64,000 nucleotides of DNA from Eutypa lata (lineage: Eukaryota > Ascomycota > Sordariomycetes > Xylariales > Diatrypaceae), in contig JAKULF010000004.1 of the NCBI GenBank assembly GCA_022661535.1, positions 4,712,001-4,776,000 on the forward strand, in the 5' to 3' direction. A program made the translations under genes and the position numbers. This document shows positions 47,705 through 58,577 of the stretch, in pieces. The notes under the pieces were generated by a model. That model was not told the origin of the DNA and did not search any database. It worked only from the letters and a program-made list of their open reading frames with translations. Every line of letters begins with the position of its first letter. Position 1 is the stretch's first letter.

Positions 47705-50700
47705 TGTGACGATGGCTTTTGGAAGGATCGACGCTTAAAATTGACTTCACTTAGTGTTGTCGTCACAGAGCACTTGAAGGCGTGCCATTGGCAACAAGTT
47801 ATTTGCTTGTCACCTTCGAGTAACTAGTATAATAGGAAGCGTAGTCATAAATATGTTGGATTGTTTGTTGTGTGTCTATGTCAAAAAAATGATAAAGAAA
47901 CTACAAAAGTTAAAGTGAATCAATCTATGGAAAATGTCAAGGCGCAAGTAAGGTTTAGTTAAGGAATGAGAAATGCGGCGTGGATGATCGCAAGCGACGC
48001 CCGTTAATCGCAATTGGAGATGAAGCGATGATGTATGACCTCAATAGCGCAGGTGAGAAGCAGCTGTCAGAAAAACAGACTGCAATTGTTAGCATGTGAA
48101 ATCATGGACCGAACAGTCCGAGGTCCAGAACCACACGATTAATGATTGGCTGTTTAAAGGCCCCCTCTCCACGCGAAAGACGTCGTCGACTGGGGTTCCC
48201 CAGACTACCCAGAACTGCCTACGGCTGTTGGGCATAGGTATTTGGCCACGCACCAGTTCGGTCAGTCTAGCCACATCGTTATAAGACGAGCATATGAAGT
48301 GAGTCTTGACTAGAGCATGTGCCTTCTATGTCAAACATTGCATGCGCGTCTATAAGATACGATGGGAGGGAGTGGCTTGGCTATTCTATTGTGGCACCGT
48401 CCTCTCATTACATATATCTGTAGGGAGGTACCTACATACTCCTGGCATCTAGACTACAGTATGAAGAATATATCTTTATGGTCTTGTAGTTTGAGGCTGC
48501 CGGTCGCTGGTGTAACACGATAACTGATACTTAACGTTTCAAAGGATTCCTAACTTCGAGTTGGTGTTCTTACATACTTAAAAGTACCTGAGCCAAAGGC
48601 ACTTCGCATTTGGTACGGCTCTACACGAGGCAAAGAAATAAATCTTGCTGAAGTAGATGAATGGATGTCTCAGTTGGCCGACCACGCATTGGTGGCTTGG
48701 TGGCTTGGACAGGTATTGCGATAAGCCCTGTGCTACACGTGAGCCGCCTCCTTGCAGTTCGATGCAACTCTTCGCGCCAAACAAAATTTATAAGCTGTAC
48801 GATCAGTAGAGTACCTAGGTAGTGATACGTTCCGTTCCTCTAGCATGGGCGCACCAAGGGACCCCAAACATTTAAGCCCACATACAATTATGTCCACAAG
48901 CACAGTAATTGCAGACTAGAAAGTCAAGACGATGCTCAGATGCATAAGAGCGCCCCGGAAGGTGGTTCCAAGTTCCCCTTCCCACCATCACTCCGGACGG
49001 GCGCCAACATGACCAATCAGAGGATAGGGATGCCGTCGTCGCATTCAAATGGTCAGATTCCCCCGGCCCTGTATCTCCATACCTTACCGCGACCGTCGCC
49101 GGAGGATGCCCTATTTTATTTTTTAGAGCATGAGGTTACTCTTCTTAAAGGGCCCGGTACCCAGTCGGAGAAAAGATAGTTTCATTGAAAATCATGCTCA
49201 GGCGGCCGCCCCCTCCTTCAAAGCATTGAGAAGTTGAGCGCAAGAGTAAACATTTTTGGGTAGTATTGGAACCGCTCGCTGGGCCTGGACAAACCAATGT
49301 TAAGGTAGTTGTCAAAAGGCCGAAAGTTTCAGATTGGAGTCCACCTAAGGTTACCATGTGTGTGTGTGTTGATGCTGCAATGGTAGCAGGGCAGGTACAT
49401 ACATGGTTACAAATTTGGCATAATGATAAGATGAACCTCCTTGAATCTCTAGATAGATCTCTTGATATAATGCCTATCAACACATTTTAAGGATACTCAG
49501 GTATTTACAAGACTTTCGTTGATGATTCACCTCTCATTAAAAGCAAAAGCAAAAGCATACAGTAAATAGTTAGAGGTAGTGGTCGGTGCTGTTATGTAGG
49601 TACTTCGTACTTGTACATTGGTTGACATGTCGATGGCGGGACTTCCAATCTGGGATGACTTGCGCGTGGTTCGTGGTTGGTAATTAAAATATGGTACTAA
49701 AGCGGGATGCAATGTGTTAGTGCTAAACGCCAACTAAAAGAGTTCGGCTTAACAACTCTTATTGTCAACATGCATCTCCAGGTAACTACCTCCTAGTCTT
49801 TTTACATTCTTTTTATTCCCTGCCTGCCAGCCCTGTCCTTGAGCTCATCAGACTCACGGTAGCTCCTCCCGGGCGCAATTCCCCATTAGAGGGCATAATC
49901 CACTTAATTCTGATATGGAATCTGATTGGTTATAATTCAATAAAATAGTTATAGACACAGTCAAACCAATAATCCTAATATTTCCAGGGTCGGGGACACC
50001 CTAGCCAACTGATCTGTGCTTTACTTTGCTGCTTTCTCTCTGGGCAATTTCGCTTGCGATTCCAGACTTTCCCAATCCTTCAGCCTCTAGATTAGCACGT
50101 TAACTACATACATATGTAGTTACAAGTATCTACGTACATGTAGTTTCCCTACATATGTAGGTCCAGTACGTACAAGTACCTTAAAATCTCGACATACTAA
50201 GGAGTCACTGCAATAACATTGAATCGTTGATGCAATATGCATGTATTTCTACATGAGAGCAGCAGCTAAAAGCAGTTGACTTGCCTGCACTTGCCAACAT
50301 GAGCATGGATTGCAGCAGCCAACCATTGAACTTGGACCAATAGGTACAGTAGTTACTCACTTCGTACCAGTCCTTTTCTAGAGTAGGTAGGTACTTAATT
50401 ATGTAGCCTTCAACTTTTTAGCTAGACGCAATGCTATGTAGGTATGTACCTACCGCATACTTTCCTGTAATTGATCTTCCTCCTCACCTCATCATTCTTC
50501 CTTCACTTGACAAATCCGTCCGTCAGTCAAAAGTCCTTTCTTAATCCTGAGCGGCGAGCCTGCGTTGCGCCTGCGATTTGTGATAAGTTTTTTTGAATCA
50601 CGAAGTAATTATTATTATTATTATTTTGCTCTCGAAGGAGATTTATGATCGCACTTTTAAACTTCTTTTATTCTTAGTTATTCTTATTTGTTTTCTTTCT

Positions 50701-51559
50701 TTTCCCTTTTTCTATCTCTTTCTACCAAAGAGCCAAGAAGATTTGATGAGCTTCAAGTTGTTAATGATCCTTTTCGTTCGCTCCGTTCGTTTTGCCGATT
50801 CTCCATTCTCAAACTTATTGGGCAAAGTCTAGTTAGTTTTAGCTCCAATTTCTCCCAAATTCAATTCCCCACCCTTTTGGATCTCCAGCTTCAGGTACCA
50901 CGTCTCGACCTGATCCTCCTATCTCGCCCCGTTTAGTGAAGACGCGCTCGCCGAAAGCTCTCCTATCCCAGGCTATCCTAATTACATACTCCCTAATTTC
51001 AGCGCATCATCGTCCAAGACTCCATCGCATCGCACCGCGCCGCCCCTTTGACGTATCTGAGTCAATTGATCTCATCCAGTGTCATCTCTACTTTTATCTC
51101 CATCTGACTGGGAAACTGCATCGATACAAGTTCAGCCTTGGACGGTCGTTAATCCTAGTATTAGGGGGTCGGACAGCCACTTGAGGCTGATCGTGACTGG
51201 GACAGAATACAGAGGTAAGCGACTACATATTCATTACCAGCAAGTAACCCAGTCGAAGAGAACGGTATAGGGTATTTGATCTCGACACTAATGACAGTTG
51301 GGTGAATCCTTCCGTCGACCCTGAAAATTCCTCTGCATAACTTAACTGCAGGCAATTGGCCGCACATTAGCTGAAGTCTGTGGCTCGAGTGCTTGACATT
51401 ACTTAAAGCATCTATGCATTTCCTGGACAATCACTGCAGCACTCCCCATTTGCGTTCCCATAAACTCGTGCCTTGACTTCTTTTATTAATTGCTAATTTG
51501 TAATAAGCTGTGCGATAGGATAATTAGCTCTAGTAGCCGACCGCAACGCGACAGTCGAG
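47705..51559. other. Long divergent spacer, no gene seen
   Basis: It contains the upstream regions of the ABC transporter (-) and the Psr1 phosphatase (+). A short open stretch at 48089-48274 (-) lacks an ATG and was not accepted. TACCTA/TAGGTA palindromes occur at 48426-48436, 48813-48825 and 50100-50170, and GTAGGTAGGTAC and GTACCTACC at 50381-50452. From about 50590 the sequence becomes pyrimidine-rich and may be the phosphatase promoter and a long 5' leader. Confidence 0.5.
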
Positions 51560-53168
51560 ATGTCTAAAGGTCATGATGAGAAGGCTCAACTGGAGCATGA
51601 CGGTTCTAAGGATAAAGATGATGTTGGGAGTTCAAGAAAGGGCCGGGGTCTCCTACACGTGCCGTCAAGATCGTCGTCCCAGCAGGTCCAGTCGTCATCC
51701 GCCGCAACAGGATTAAGCGGAGCGACTGCAAACGAGCCTCGGGATAGCATAGGCGGGCGCTCGAAAGAATCCAAGAGTAGTAGGCTCGGAAGACGCCGAA
51801 ATGGAAGTGCTTCGAGTAACCGATCTGGCACAGGTACCGTGCCTACGACAACACCGAGCACTTCGCAGCCTAACTCTCCTGCCGGCGCTCCCCAGAGACG
51901 GAAAAAAGGTGGATTGCTTGCGCTGCTCGGGTGCTGTGGAGTTCCTGACAATGCAAATGCCCTGGAAGGCGGCGAAGATCCGTTGCCTTCGCATAAGCTC
52001 GACAGGATTCCTCAGAGACCGCTTACCTCGAGTCGGAGAACGATGACGCCTTCCGAGCAAACCACCGCTAGCAAAACTCAGCTCCAAGAGAAGGAAAAGG
52101 AGACCCAACCTCAGGCTCAGCCTCCAACCGACTCCGCTCAGGACATCTCTAAACCTTCGCAGCCTATTCCTACATCCACCTACGATCAGCCTACTACCGA
52201 TAACAAACAAGCAACCACTGCTACTGCACCTGGACCAAGTATCACGGTTAATCCTCCAGTAGCAGAGAGGCGGGAACGGGAACATACTACGGAACCAACT
52301 TCACAGGATGTTGACGGTGACGTCAATATGCCAGATGTCGATGCCAATGCCACCAGTCAGCCAGCTCAGGAGCCCGTCAACCCCGCAGACGAACAGTTAG
52401 CAAAGCCGATGCCTCCACCTCCACCTGGCCCAATACCGCTTGCTGGTGCCGCTCCGATTTCTCAAGGTGAAATGTCGATTGGTTCTGAAGATAGCGAGCC
52501 GCAAAAGTTCCTCTTACCTCCTATTGAACCCCACCTCAAAGGAAGAAAGTGTCTCGTCTTAGATCTCGATGAAACTTTAGTACACAGCTCTTTCAAGGTA
52601 AGCCACGAGACAAAACCCTACCGGTATGGAAATGACATACTAATTATACTAGATTCTTCACCAGGCTGATTTTACGATACCGGTCGAAATTGAGGGCAAC
52701 TACCACAATGTCTACGTCATAAAACGTCCTGGTGTCGATCAATTCATGAAGAGGGTAGGCGAGCTTTACGAGGTGGTCGTCTTCACTGCTTCGGTGTCCA
52801 AGGTACGTAGACTCATTAAGACTTAAGTCTACGCAAAGACTAACTCAGTTTCGTAGTATGGCGACCCGTTACTGGATCAACTTGATATCCACAAAGTGGT
52901 TCATCACCGACTCTTCCGGGAGAGTTGCTACAACCACCAAGGAAACTACGTCAAAGATCTCTCTCAGGTTGGGCGGGACCTCAAAGACACCATCATCATT
53001 GACAACTCCCCAACTTCCTATATTTTCCACCCTCAGCATGCCGTCCCCATTAGCAGCTGGTTTTCTGATGCGCATGACAATGAGCTATTAGACTTGATAC
53101 CCGTTCTTGAGGACCTGGCTGAAACTAATGTTCAAGATGTTAGCCTAGTCCTCGATGTCACTCTTTGA
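51560..53168 (+). CDS. psr1: Psr1/SCP-type phosphatase (FCP1-like HAD domain)
   Basis: Three exons, 51560-52597, 52653-52802 and 52857-53168, encode 499 aa. Psr1-type enzymes are HAD-family Ser/Thr phosphatases at the plasma membrane needed for sodium and general stress response. The N-terminal 300 residues are low-complexity Ser/Thr/Pro/Gln. They contain [11 protein letters not shown] near residue 120, a Cys pair suited to palmitoylation, and a Pro run (PPPPPGP). The catalytic domain starts at about residue 320 ([18 protein letters not shown]) with the DxDxT/V signature DLDETLVH, whose first Asp is the nucleophile. Intron 1 interrupts SSFK-ILHQADF, then [16 protein letters not shown] and [18 protein letters not shown] follow across intron 2. 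The last HAD block is DTIIIDNSP with [12 protein letters not shown]. The domain is full length. The very acidic, Ser-rich mid-section is typical of filamentous fungi. Confidence 0.93.
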
Positions 53169-54714
53169 ATTTCATTTATACATAGTTCCTTCATACCCAC
53201 ATCCGCGTCGCAGCTACATGTTATCATAGCGAGAGGCGTTTAGTGATGATAACCTCGTCGATGCCATGCGCCGATGTACTCTAATACCATATCATATATA
53301 GCATTTGAACCTGTCGGTCTTACCTCACCTTTGTCTTCCTCCACAGCTCAGTCTGCTCCTTGCAGAAGTGCTCCGTGTACATTTAATCAACACAGATTAT
53401 TCACTCCACTCATCCTACCGGAAACGGGTGCAGATGTTCGACGCGATCTCGGGGTTTCCATATCAGGCGCTTTCGGCATGGGCATGGGCATGGTTACAGT
53501 TCAGCACACGGACAGATATCTTTAGGTTGTCACATCACAACGGCCTACGGCATGCTAGTTCCGAAGCAAACGAGCAAGGGCATACCGAGTGGGGCCTGGG
53601 CGATACAAAATTATTGATCTGTTTTCTTTTGTTGAATGTTTTGTTTCGTCTGCATCTTTTCTGAACGGTACACGGTACACATCGAGGAAGCGAGCCTTGA
53701 AGGGGGTTGAGTCTGTGAGCCAGACCAGATCGGAGGGAGGAATGTAGGGGGACATAGTAGTATACACCTCGACTCTATACAGGCCAACAGGAGTAGACCC
53801 ATTGATCATCTTGTCACCACTTCGCAGATATCATACCCACCGCCATGATTCCTTCGAACACATCACGTCGATTCTCCTTTGCCGGCTAGAAAAGCCTCGT
53901 GCTGCCTAGAGCGAATTCACCCCATCGAAGCATCTAGACTTTAGACAGTGCGCGATGAGAGAGGGAGATGGATGGATATGGGAAGAAGACTAATTTGGGG
54001 TGAGCTTGTTAAAGTAAGGATTGGAGAGGAAATCTGGCGCAATTTTGACACGGTTTTCTTGAGCAAAATATATGGACGGACGGAGGAGAGGCGGACGGCA
54101 ATATCACCGCCGTCGCCGCTGTAGCTTGCTTCTATAAACCCCCCCTAGAATACCCGGCGCATTGGAATGGGTCGGTCGGTCGGTCAGTCGATCGTGCCAT
54201 CCTTTAGTAAATAAAACCATCAAATTGCACCATTTAGGGCACGGCATACGCATGTTGACAGTGAAGTGATGCGGGATTTGCCTATATTCGTAGTATGTAG
54301 TGACATGATTCCCTTAGGCGATGACTAGCGAGTTGAGTATACCTCTTCCCTCGTGGTCTCGCCATCCATGATGCTCATGTCTTATGATGTGCAATTATAT
54401 GGAGATACAACACGTTATTTAATATGAGGCTGCTTTATGAATATGAATTCAAGGATTTGATAATTGAAATACACGTTATTTGTACCATCATCCCATTTCT
54501 AAGACGTAAAGGAGAATTATAGTTGAAAAATATGTGGGGGCCAAAAGCCAGCCAGGCTGCCACGTCTTGGCACTACCAGATGATCACACTGGTACCAATT
54601 TACATACATCAAGTAAGTAGCTTACTTACCTGCAGGCTACAGCCAACAACTTCACCACCTCCCAACACACGCATTCTCTTTCTTAACCCCTCCTGAGCAA
54701 GCATCACGACAGCC
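53169..54714. other. Intergenic region, no gene seen
   Basis: It holds the 3' region of the phosphatase and the promoter of the metallophosphoesterase. A GGTCGGTCGGTCAGTCG run lies near 54172-54190. No reading frame with family character was found. Confidence 0.55.
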
Positions 54715-55623
54715 ATGGTCGCGATACAGATAGTCTCGGACCTCCACCTGGAGAGTCCCATGGCCTACGACATCTTCGACATACCGCCCAAGGCGCCGTA
54801 CCTCGCACTGCTGGGCGACATCGGCTACGCGTCCCACCCCCAGCACCGCGAGGCGTACCTCGGCTTCCTCCGGCGCCAACTCTCCAAGTTCCGCGTCGTC
54901 TTCCTCGTCCTGGGGAACCACGAGCCCTGGCACGGGAGCTGGGAGGCGTCCAGGGAGACTATGCGCCAGTTCGCGGAGGTGGTCCGGCGGGAACGGAATG
55001 GCATCAACAATAGAAGCAGAAACGACGACGACGACGACGACGACGACAGAAACTCAGAGGGGGGCCGGCTCGGCAAGTTCGTGTTCCTCGACCGGACGCG
55101 CTATGACGTGAATAGCTCCAGCGAGTCGCCCGGAGAAGGAGAAGATGGCAATCACAGTCTCACCATCCTCGGATGCACGCTCTTCTCCCGTGTCCCCGCC
55201 GCGGCCGCCGAGGCCGTCAGTTTCGGCGTCAACGACTTCTACCACATCGACGGCTGGACGGTGGAGCAGCACGACGCGCGGTTCCGCGGGGACGTGGAGT
55301 GGCTGAACGAGCAGGTGGCGGCTCTAGACGCGGCGGGACGGCGGAAGAACGTGGTCGTGCTGACGCACTACAGCCCGACGCTAGACCAGAGGGCCGTAGA
55401 TCCCAGACACCGCGATAGCCCGATCCAGGCTGGGTTCGCTTCGGATCTGAGTGGGGAGCCGTGCTGGTCGAGCGGGAGCGTCAAGGTTTGGGCGTTTGGA
55501 CACACGCACTTCAATTGCGACTTCGTTGATGAGGAGACCGGGAAGCGGGTCGTTGCGAATCAACGGGGGTACTACTTTGGTCAGTCGGGAGGGTTCGTGC
55601 CGGATAAGATAGTCGAGATTTGA
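54715..55623 (+). CDS. Calcineurin-like metallophosphoesterase
   Basis: A single exon of 302 aa. The five metal-binding blocks of the superfamily are all visible: SDLHLE (D-x-H, residues 8-13), LLGDIG, GNHEPWHGSW, the isolated His in LTHYSPT, and FGHTHFN near residue 262. These enzymes use two metal ions to cleave phosphoesters; the substrate of this fungal cytosolic branch is not known. Residues 103-115 carry an Asp run from a GAC repeat inside a poorly conserved loop. The C-terminus GQSGGFVPDKIVEI is complete. There is no signal peptide or membrane segment. It is not a close relative of the Cdc1-type enzyme at 34.5 kb; only the metal motifs are shared. Confidence 0.92.
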   Translation: MVAIQIVSDLHLESPMAYDIFDIPPKAPYLALLGDIGYASHPQHREAYLGFLRRQLSKFRVVFLVLGNHEPWHGSWEASRETMRQFAEVVRRERNGINNRSRNDDDDDDDDRNSEGGRLGKFVFLDRTRYDVNSSSESPGEGEDGNHSLTILGCTLFSRVPAAAAEAVSFGVNDFYHIDGWTVEQHDARFRGDVEWLNEQVAALDAAGRRKNVVVLTHYSPTLDQRAVDPRHRDSPIQAGFASDLSGEPCWSSGSVKVWAFGHTHFNCDFVDEETGKRVVANQRGYYFGQSGGFVPDKIVEI

Positions 55624-55985
55624 TTTGATTTAATTTGATATCCAAATTGCGGTATGTCATTCAACCTTCTATGATACCAGTAGTCGATTGCTCGTGATAC
55701 GGTCATACTGTTAATGATAGCGACCCCCTAGTCTGTAAATTCGGGCATAGTCTTTATAGTATGTCAATGGGTCCTACCTCCCAAACTGTCACATCTCGGA
55801 TACGTTGCAGAGCATTAAACATTCATAAACTGGCATAGAGTCCTTCCACTACAAATTTTGCCGAAATATCTAGCGCAGACACTTTTTAGTTTATGCCTGT
55901 GGAAGGGAGTAAACTAAAGCAAGCCGTTTCCAAGATATATAGAAGAAGCTTAGGTACCTATATAGCCCCCGCGACAGCCTGAAGT
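55624..55985. other. Convergent intergenic spacer
   Basis: 3' ends of the metallophosphoesterase (+) and the 2EXR gene (-). Nothing else seen. Confidence 0.6.
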
Positions 55986-56624
55986 TCATAACGGCAAAAA
56001 GTCCACCGAAGGCGGATTCACAGCAGGACGAAACCACTCTTGCAAGTCTCTGCTGCTCCTAAGGGTGTCCATCCACCACGAGTCATGTGGCCTAGGGTCT
56101 TTGTAATAAGCGATAATACTCGCAACATGGCCGTAGTCAAAAGGCAGAGGGTCAAGGACGATGGGGCTATTGGCGTCGAAAATGACGATGGAGCGAAGCG
56201 CGCGCCATCGTAGGGAGAATTGCTTGAAACACCGGGAAATGTCGAGCCACGATGTCCAGGTGATAGCCACGCAGGTCACGCGGGAGCAGATGTCCTCGTC
56301 GAGGGTTTTGATGGCGTTTAGAGCCGTGGATGCAGGACCCAGACAGAAGATGTTGGCCTCGAAGTCGACCCATACGTTATCACCTTGGCTTGTTCGGGGC
56401 CCGATGTTGGAGTAGACTCCTTTCATGGCTGATCTTGCCTCGTGGCATGTCTGTCCAATAATAGACATGTCCCAGCCAAAGGGATCTAGCCGGATGTTAC
56501 CATCGTGTTCGAAGACCATCGTGGCAGACCAACCAGCCAGGGCGATTCGCCATATATAATAGCGTAGCTCCGGAGGAAGGCGTGGAAATAGATGAAATAC
56601 ATTAGTTGTCTGTTGATCGTCCAT
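55986..56624 (-). CDS. 2EXR-domain protein
   Basis: A single exon of 212 aa from ATG 56624; the open frame continues upstream but contains no other ATG, and the context GCAGCAATGG is good. The N-terminus carries the 2EXR signature, FHLFPRLPPELRYYIWRIAL, which is highly expanded in filamentous ascomycetes and whose molecular role is unknown. The rest (IGQTCHEARSAMKGVYSN, VWVDFEANIFCLG, LRSIVIFD) follows the usual pattern: a Cys/His-containing helix, then a beta-strand stating which region turns exposed, then a Leu-rich tail. Length is at the short end for the family. It is tail to tail with the metallophosphoesterase. Confidence 0.87.
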   Translation of the reverse strand: MDDQQTTNVFHLFPRLPPELRYYIWRIALAGWSATMVFEHDGNIRLDPFGWDMSIIGQTCHEARSAMKGVYSNIGPRTSQGDNVWVDFEANIFCLGPASTALNAIKTLDEDICSRVTCVAITWTSWLDISRCFKQFSLRWRALRSIVIFDANSPIVLDPLPFDYGHVASIIAYYKDPRPHDSWWMDTLRSSRDLQEWFRPAVNPPSVDFLPL

Positions 56625-57011
56625 TGCTGCGTTTGAAGGTAGGCGGGTGAAGGTGGTGGGGTTGTTGACGTTGGACCTTACAAGTGCCACACATCGTGGA
56701 TGTAGCCGCAAGGGGGTCCACTAGTTAATCCCCTTAAAAGTCTCACCAGCCAATAGTAACAATCTACTCCATCAAGACAATCCTACGCAGCTCATATTCC
56801 ATTACATTCTTAAGTATGAATCAAGACCGGGTTAGATATACAGAGGCTTTTCTCTTTCCCAGTCCTCGTGTAAGCCAAATATTCCAGATCGTCACTACAA
56901 GATGATGAAATAAACCCCCTTTTTCATCAAATACTACCACAAGCTTCAAATAGGTTTTAATGCCACGAAATAACTAAACGCGAATTTACAATTGTATGAA
57001 GAATGTCTTAT
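56625..57011. other. Spacer between two minus-strand genes
   Basis: Promoter side of the 2EXR gene and 3' side of the unknown gene. No other signal seen. Confidence 0.55.
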
Positions 57012-57956
57012 TCATAACCTACCTTCGTCTATACATATACGCCTACACGACTTACCTTTATCTCCAACACGACTTAATACCCGCTTCCGGATTCTCAACT
57101 TGTCATCCGGTATCACGATCATATTAGGGTTCTCGTGACGCTTTACCACCGGTCGACGTCTCGCATGCCTCAGCTGATCTTCGGCATCTCGAACTAACTC
57201 CCAGTAAGCTTCGTCGCGTTCCCTGCGCCCCTGGCAATCGTGACATGGGTCGTCAGAGGCGCCACATCGTGGCCGCTCTTTGCGAATGCGAGGGGGCGTA
57301 GGTCTCCCAATGCAAATATCAACAACGGATTTGGGGACCGCGGGACTGAATCGCCTCGCTATAGTGTTACCAAGAGGGTCGTACCAGTAGTCCGATTGTA
57401 CGCCAGCTTTCCATGGCCAAAAGGAAATGCCGTCGTCATCGTCGTACCGGATATACTCCTGAGTGCGATCAGCTCTTGTGGCAAGCCGACTGGGAAATCC
57501 ATCTTCATCTAAGACGACCCAAGCATGTGCTGAGAGCATACACTCGTATGGACCGGTGCCAAGTCTAAAAGTGATATGGTAATCAGTATCTGCTAGTAGT
57601 TGCTTGGGCTTGGCTTGTTTATTTGGATCGAGAACTTTCCTGGCATCCCTGTCGCGCACATATTCTTTGTTGTGGGCTTCATGCACAACCCATACATATA
57701 GTAGCTTGCAACGTTCTGCTACCAAAACTGCCATGTCATTCGTGGCTTCAACCATTTTATCGGCAAACCTTTCCTGTGGAATACAGCGCAGCCAAATAGT
57801 CATAGGATCGTCGATGGTTGCAATGCCGAAGTTACGGTCTTGATCCGCCATGGCTATTTCGAGTTCGAGCGTTTCTCTCAGGTTTTTGCATGGGTCTATA
57901 GCTTCTGGATATGACATATCTGGATACCATTGCGTGCTATCAAAGGACGGCATCAT
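57012..57956 (-). CDS. Unrecognised 314-aa protein
   Basis: One exon from ATG 57956 (a second ATG follows directly at 57953). I do not recognise a family. The frame is long and clean, and its codon-like composition supports a real gene. The N-terminal half holds a compact mixed segment (LLYVWVVHEAHNKEYV, DYHITFRLGTGPYECMLSAH, AWVVLDEDGFPSRL) that reads like an alpha/beta domain. The C-terminal third is basic with a Cys cluster (CGASDDPCHDCQGRRER) that could bind zinc, and a Lys/Arg-rich end. No signal peptide or membrane segment is present. It is head to head with the kinase at 58.6 kb, with about 620 bp between the starts, so the two may share a promoter region. Confidence 0.7.
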   Translation of the reverse strand: MMPSFDSTQWYPDMSYPEAIDPCKNLRETLELEIAMADQDRNFGIATIDDPMTIWLRCIPQERFADKMVEATNDMAVLVAERCKLLYVWVVHEAHNKEYVRDRDARKVLDPNKQAKPKQLLADTDYHITFRLGTGPYECMLSAHAWVVLDEDGFPSRLATRADRTQEYIRYDDDDGISFWPWKAGVQSDYWYDPLGNTIARRFSPAVPKSVVDICIGRPTPPRIRKERPRCGASDDPCHDCQGRRERDEAYWELVRDAEDQLRHARRRPVVKRHENPNMIVIPDDKLRIRKRVLSRVGDKGKSCRRICIDEGRL

Positions 57957-58577
57957 TAATTCGATCGTATATTGTTGTACTATGGTCTATTCAGGTATGT
58001 TGCTTCTTATTCGTAGATGATGCTCGGAATTTACATCTTCAGGGTGCCAACTACGATCAATAAATAGTATCTTGCATTGAATCCAAATCTGTCGCCATCC
58101 CTTTCATCCCTATTTTCATTTATGCTTCATCTTCATCTTCAAAGCCTGTATTATTTGTCCGCCCAAGATAATGCATTGTAAGAGAGTAGCTCTTCCTAAG
58201 TATGTCGTGGCTGTGCCCTCATCCGCAAGTCTAGAGGGTCCATTCAGTTGTGAGAAAATCTAGATTTGCTGGGAAGTTTGAGCGTCTAGATTTGGGTTTG
58301 GTGAGAGCTGAAAGAAAAACGGATGAAGGGGTGTCTTTCACTCGGGAATAAACTACTGCATTTATTCCGGTTGCAAGGGTGGGGACAAAGAAGGCTTCTG
58401 TATCTCGGCTAATGACCTTTCAGCAATCAATTTATTCATTCACCAAACTATATAGGAACACGGCTGTGATATGTAGAAACCAACAACGAGAGCTTGCTCG
58501 AACCGTCTTCAAGCAATGCTCTCGACCATTCCGTATGAGAGGTTGCAAGACAAGACAAAAAATATACATCATCGAAG
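57957..58577. other. Divergent promoter region
   Basis: Lies between the unknown gene (-) and the kinase (+). No recognised motif. A CTTCATCTTCATCTTC run sits near 58124-58140. Confidence 0.5.

Noticed and set aside
48089..48274. 61-codon minus-strand open stretch in the spacer upstream of the ABC transporter
   Set aside because: No ATG, no splice context and no recognised motif.
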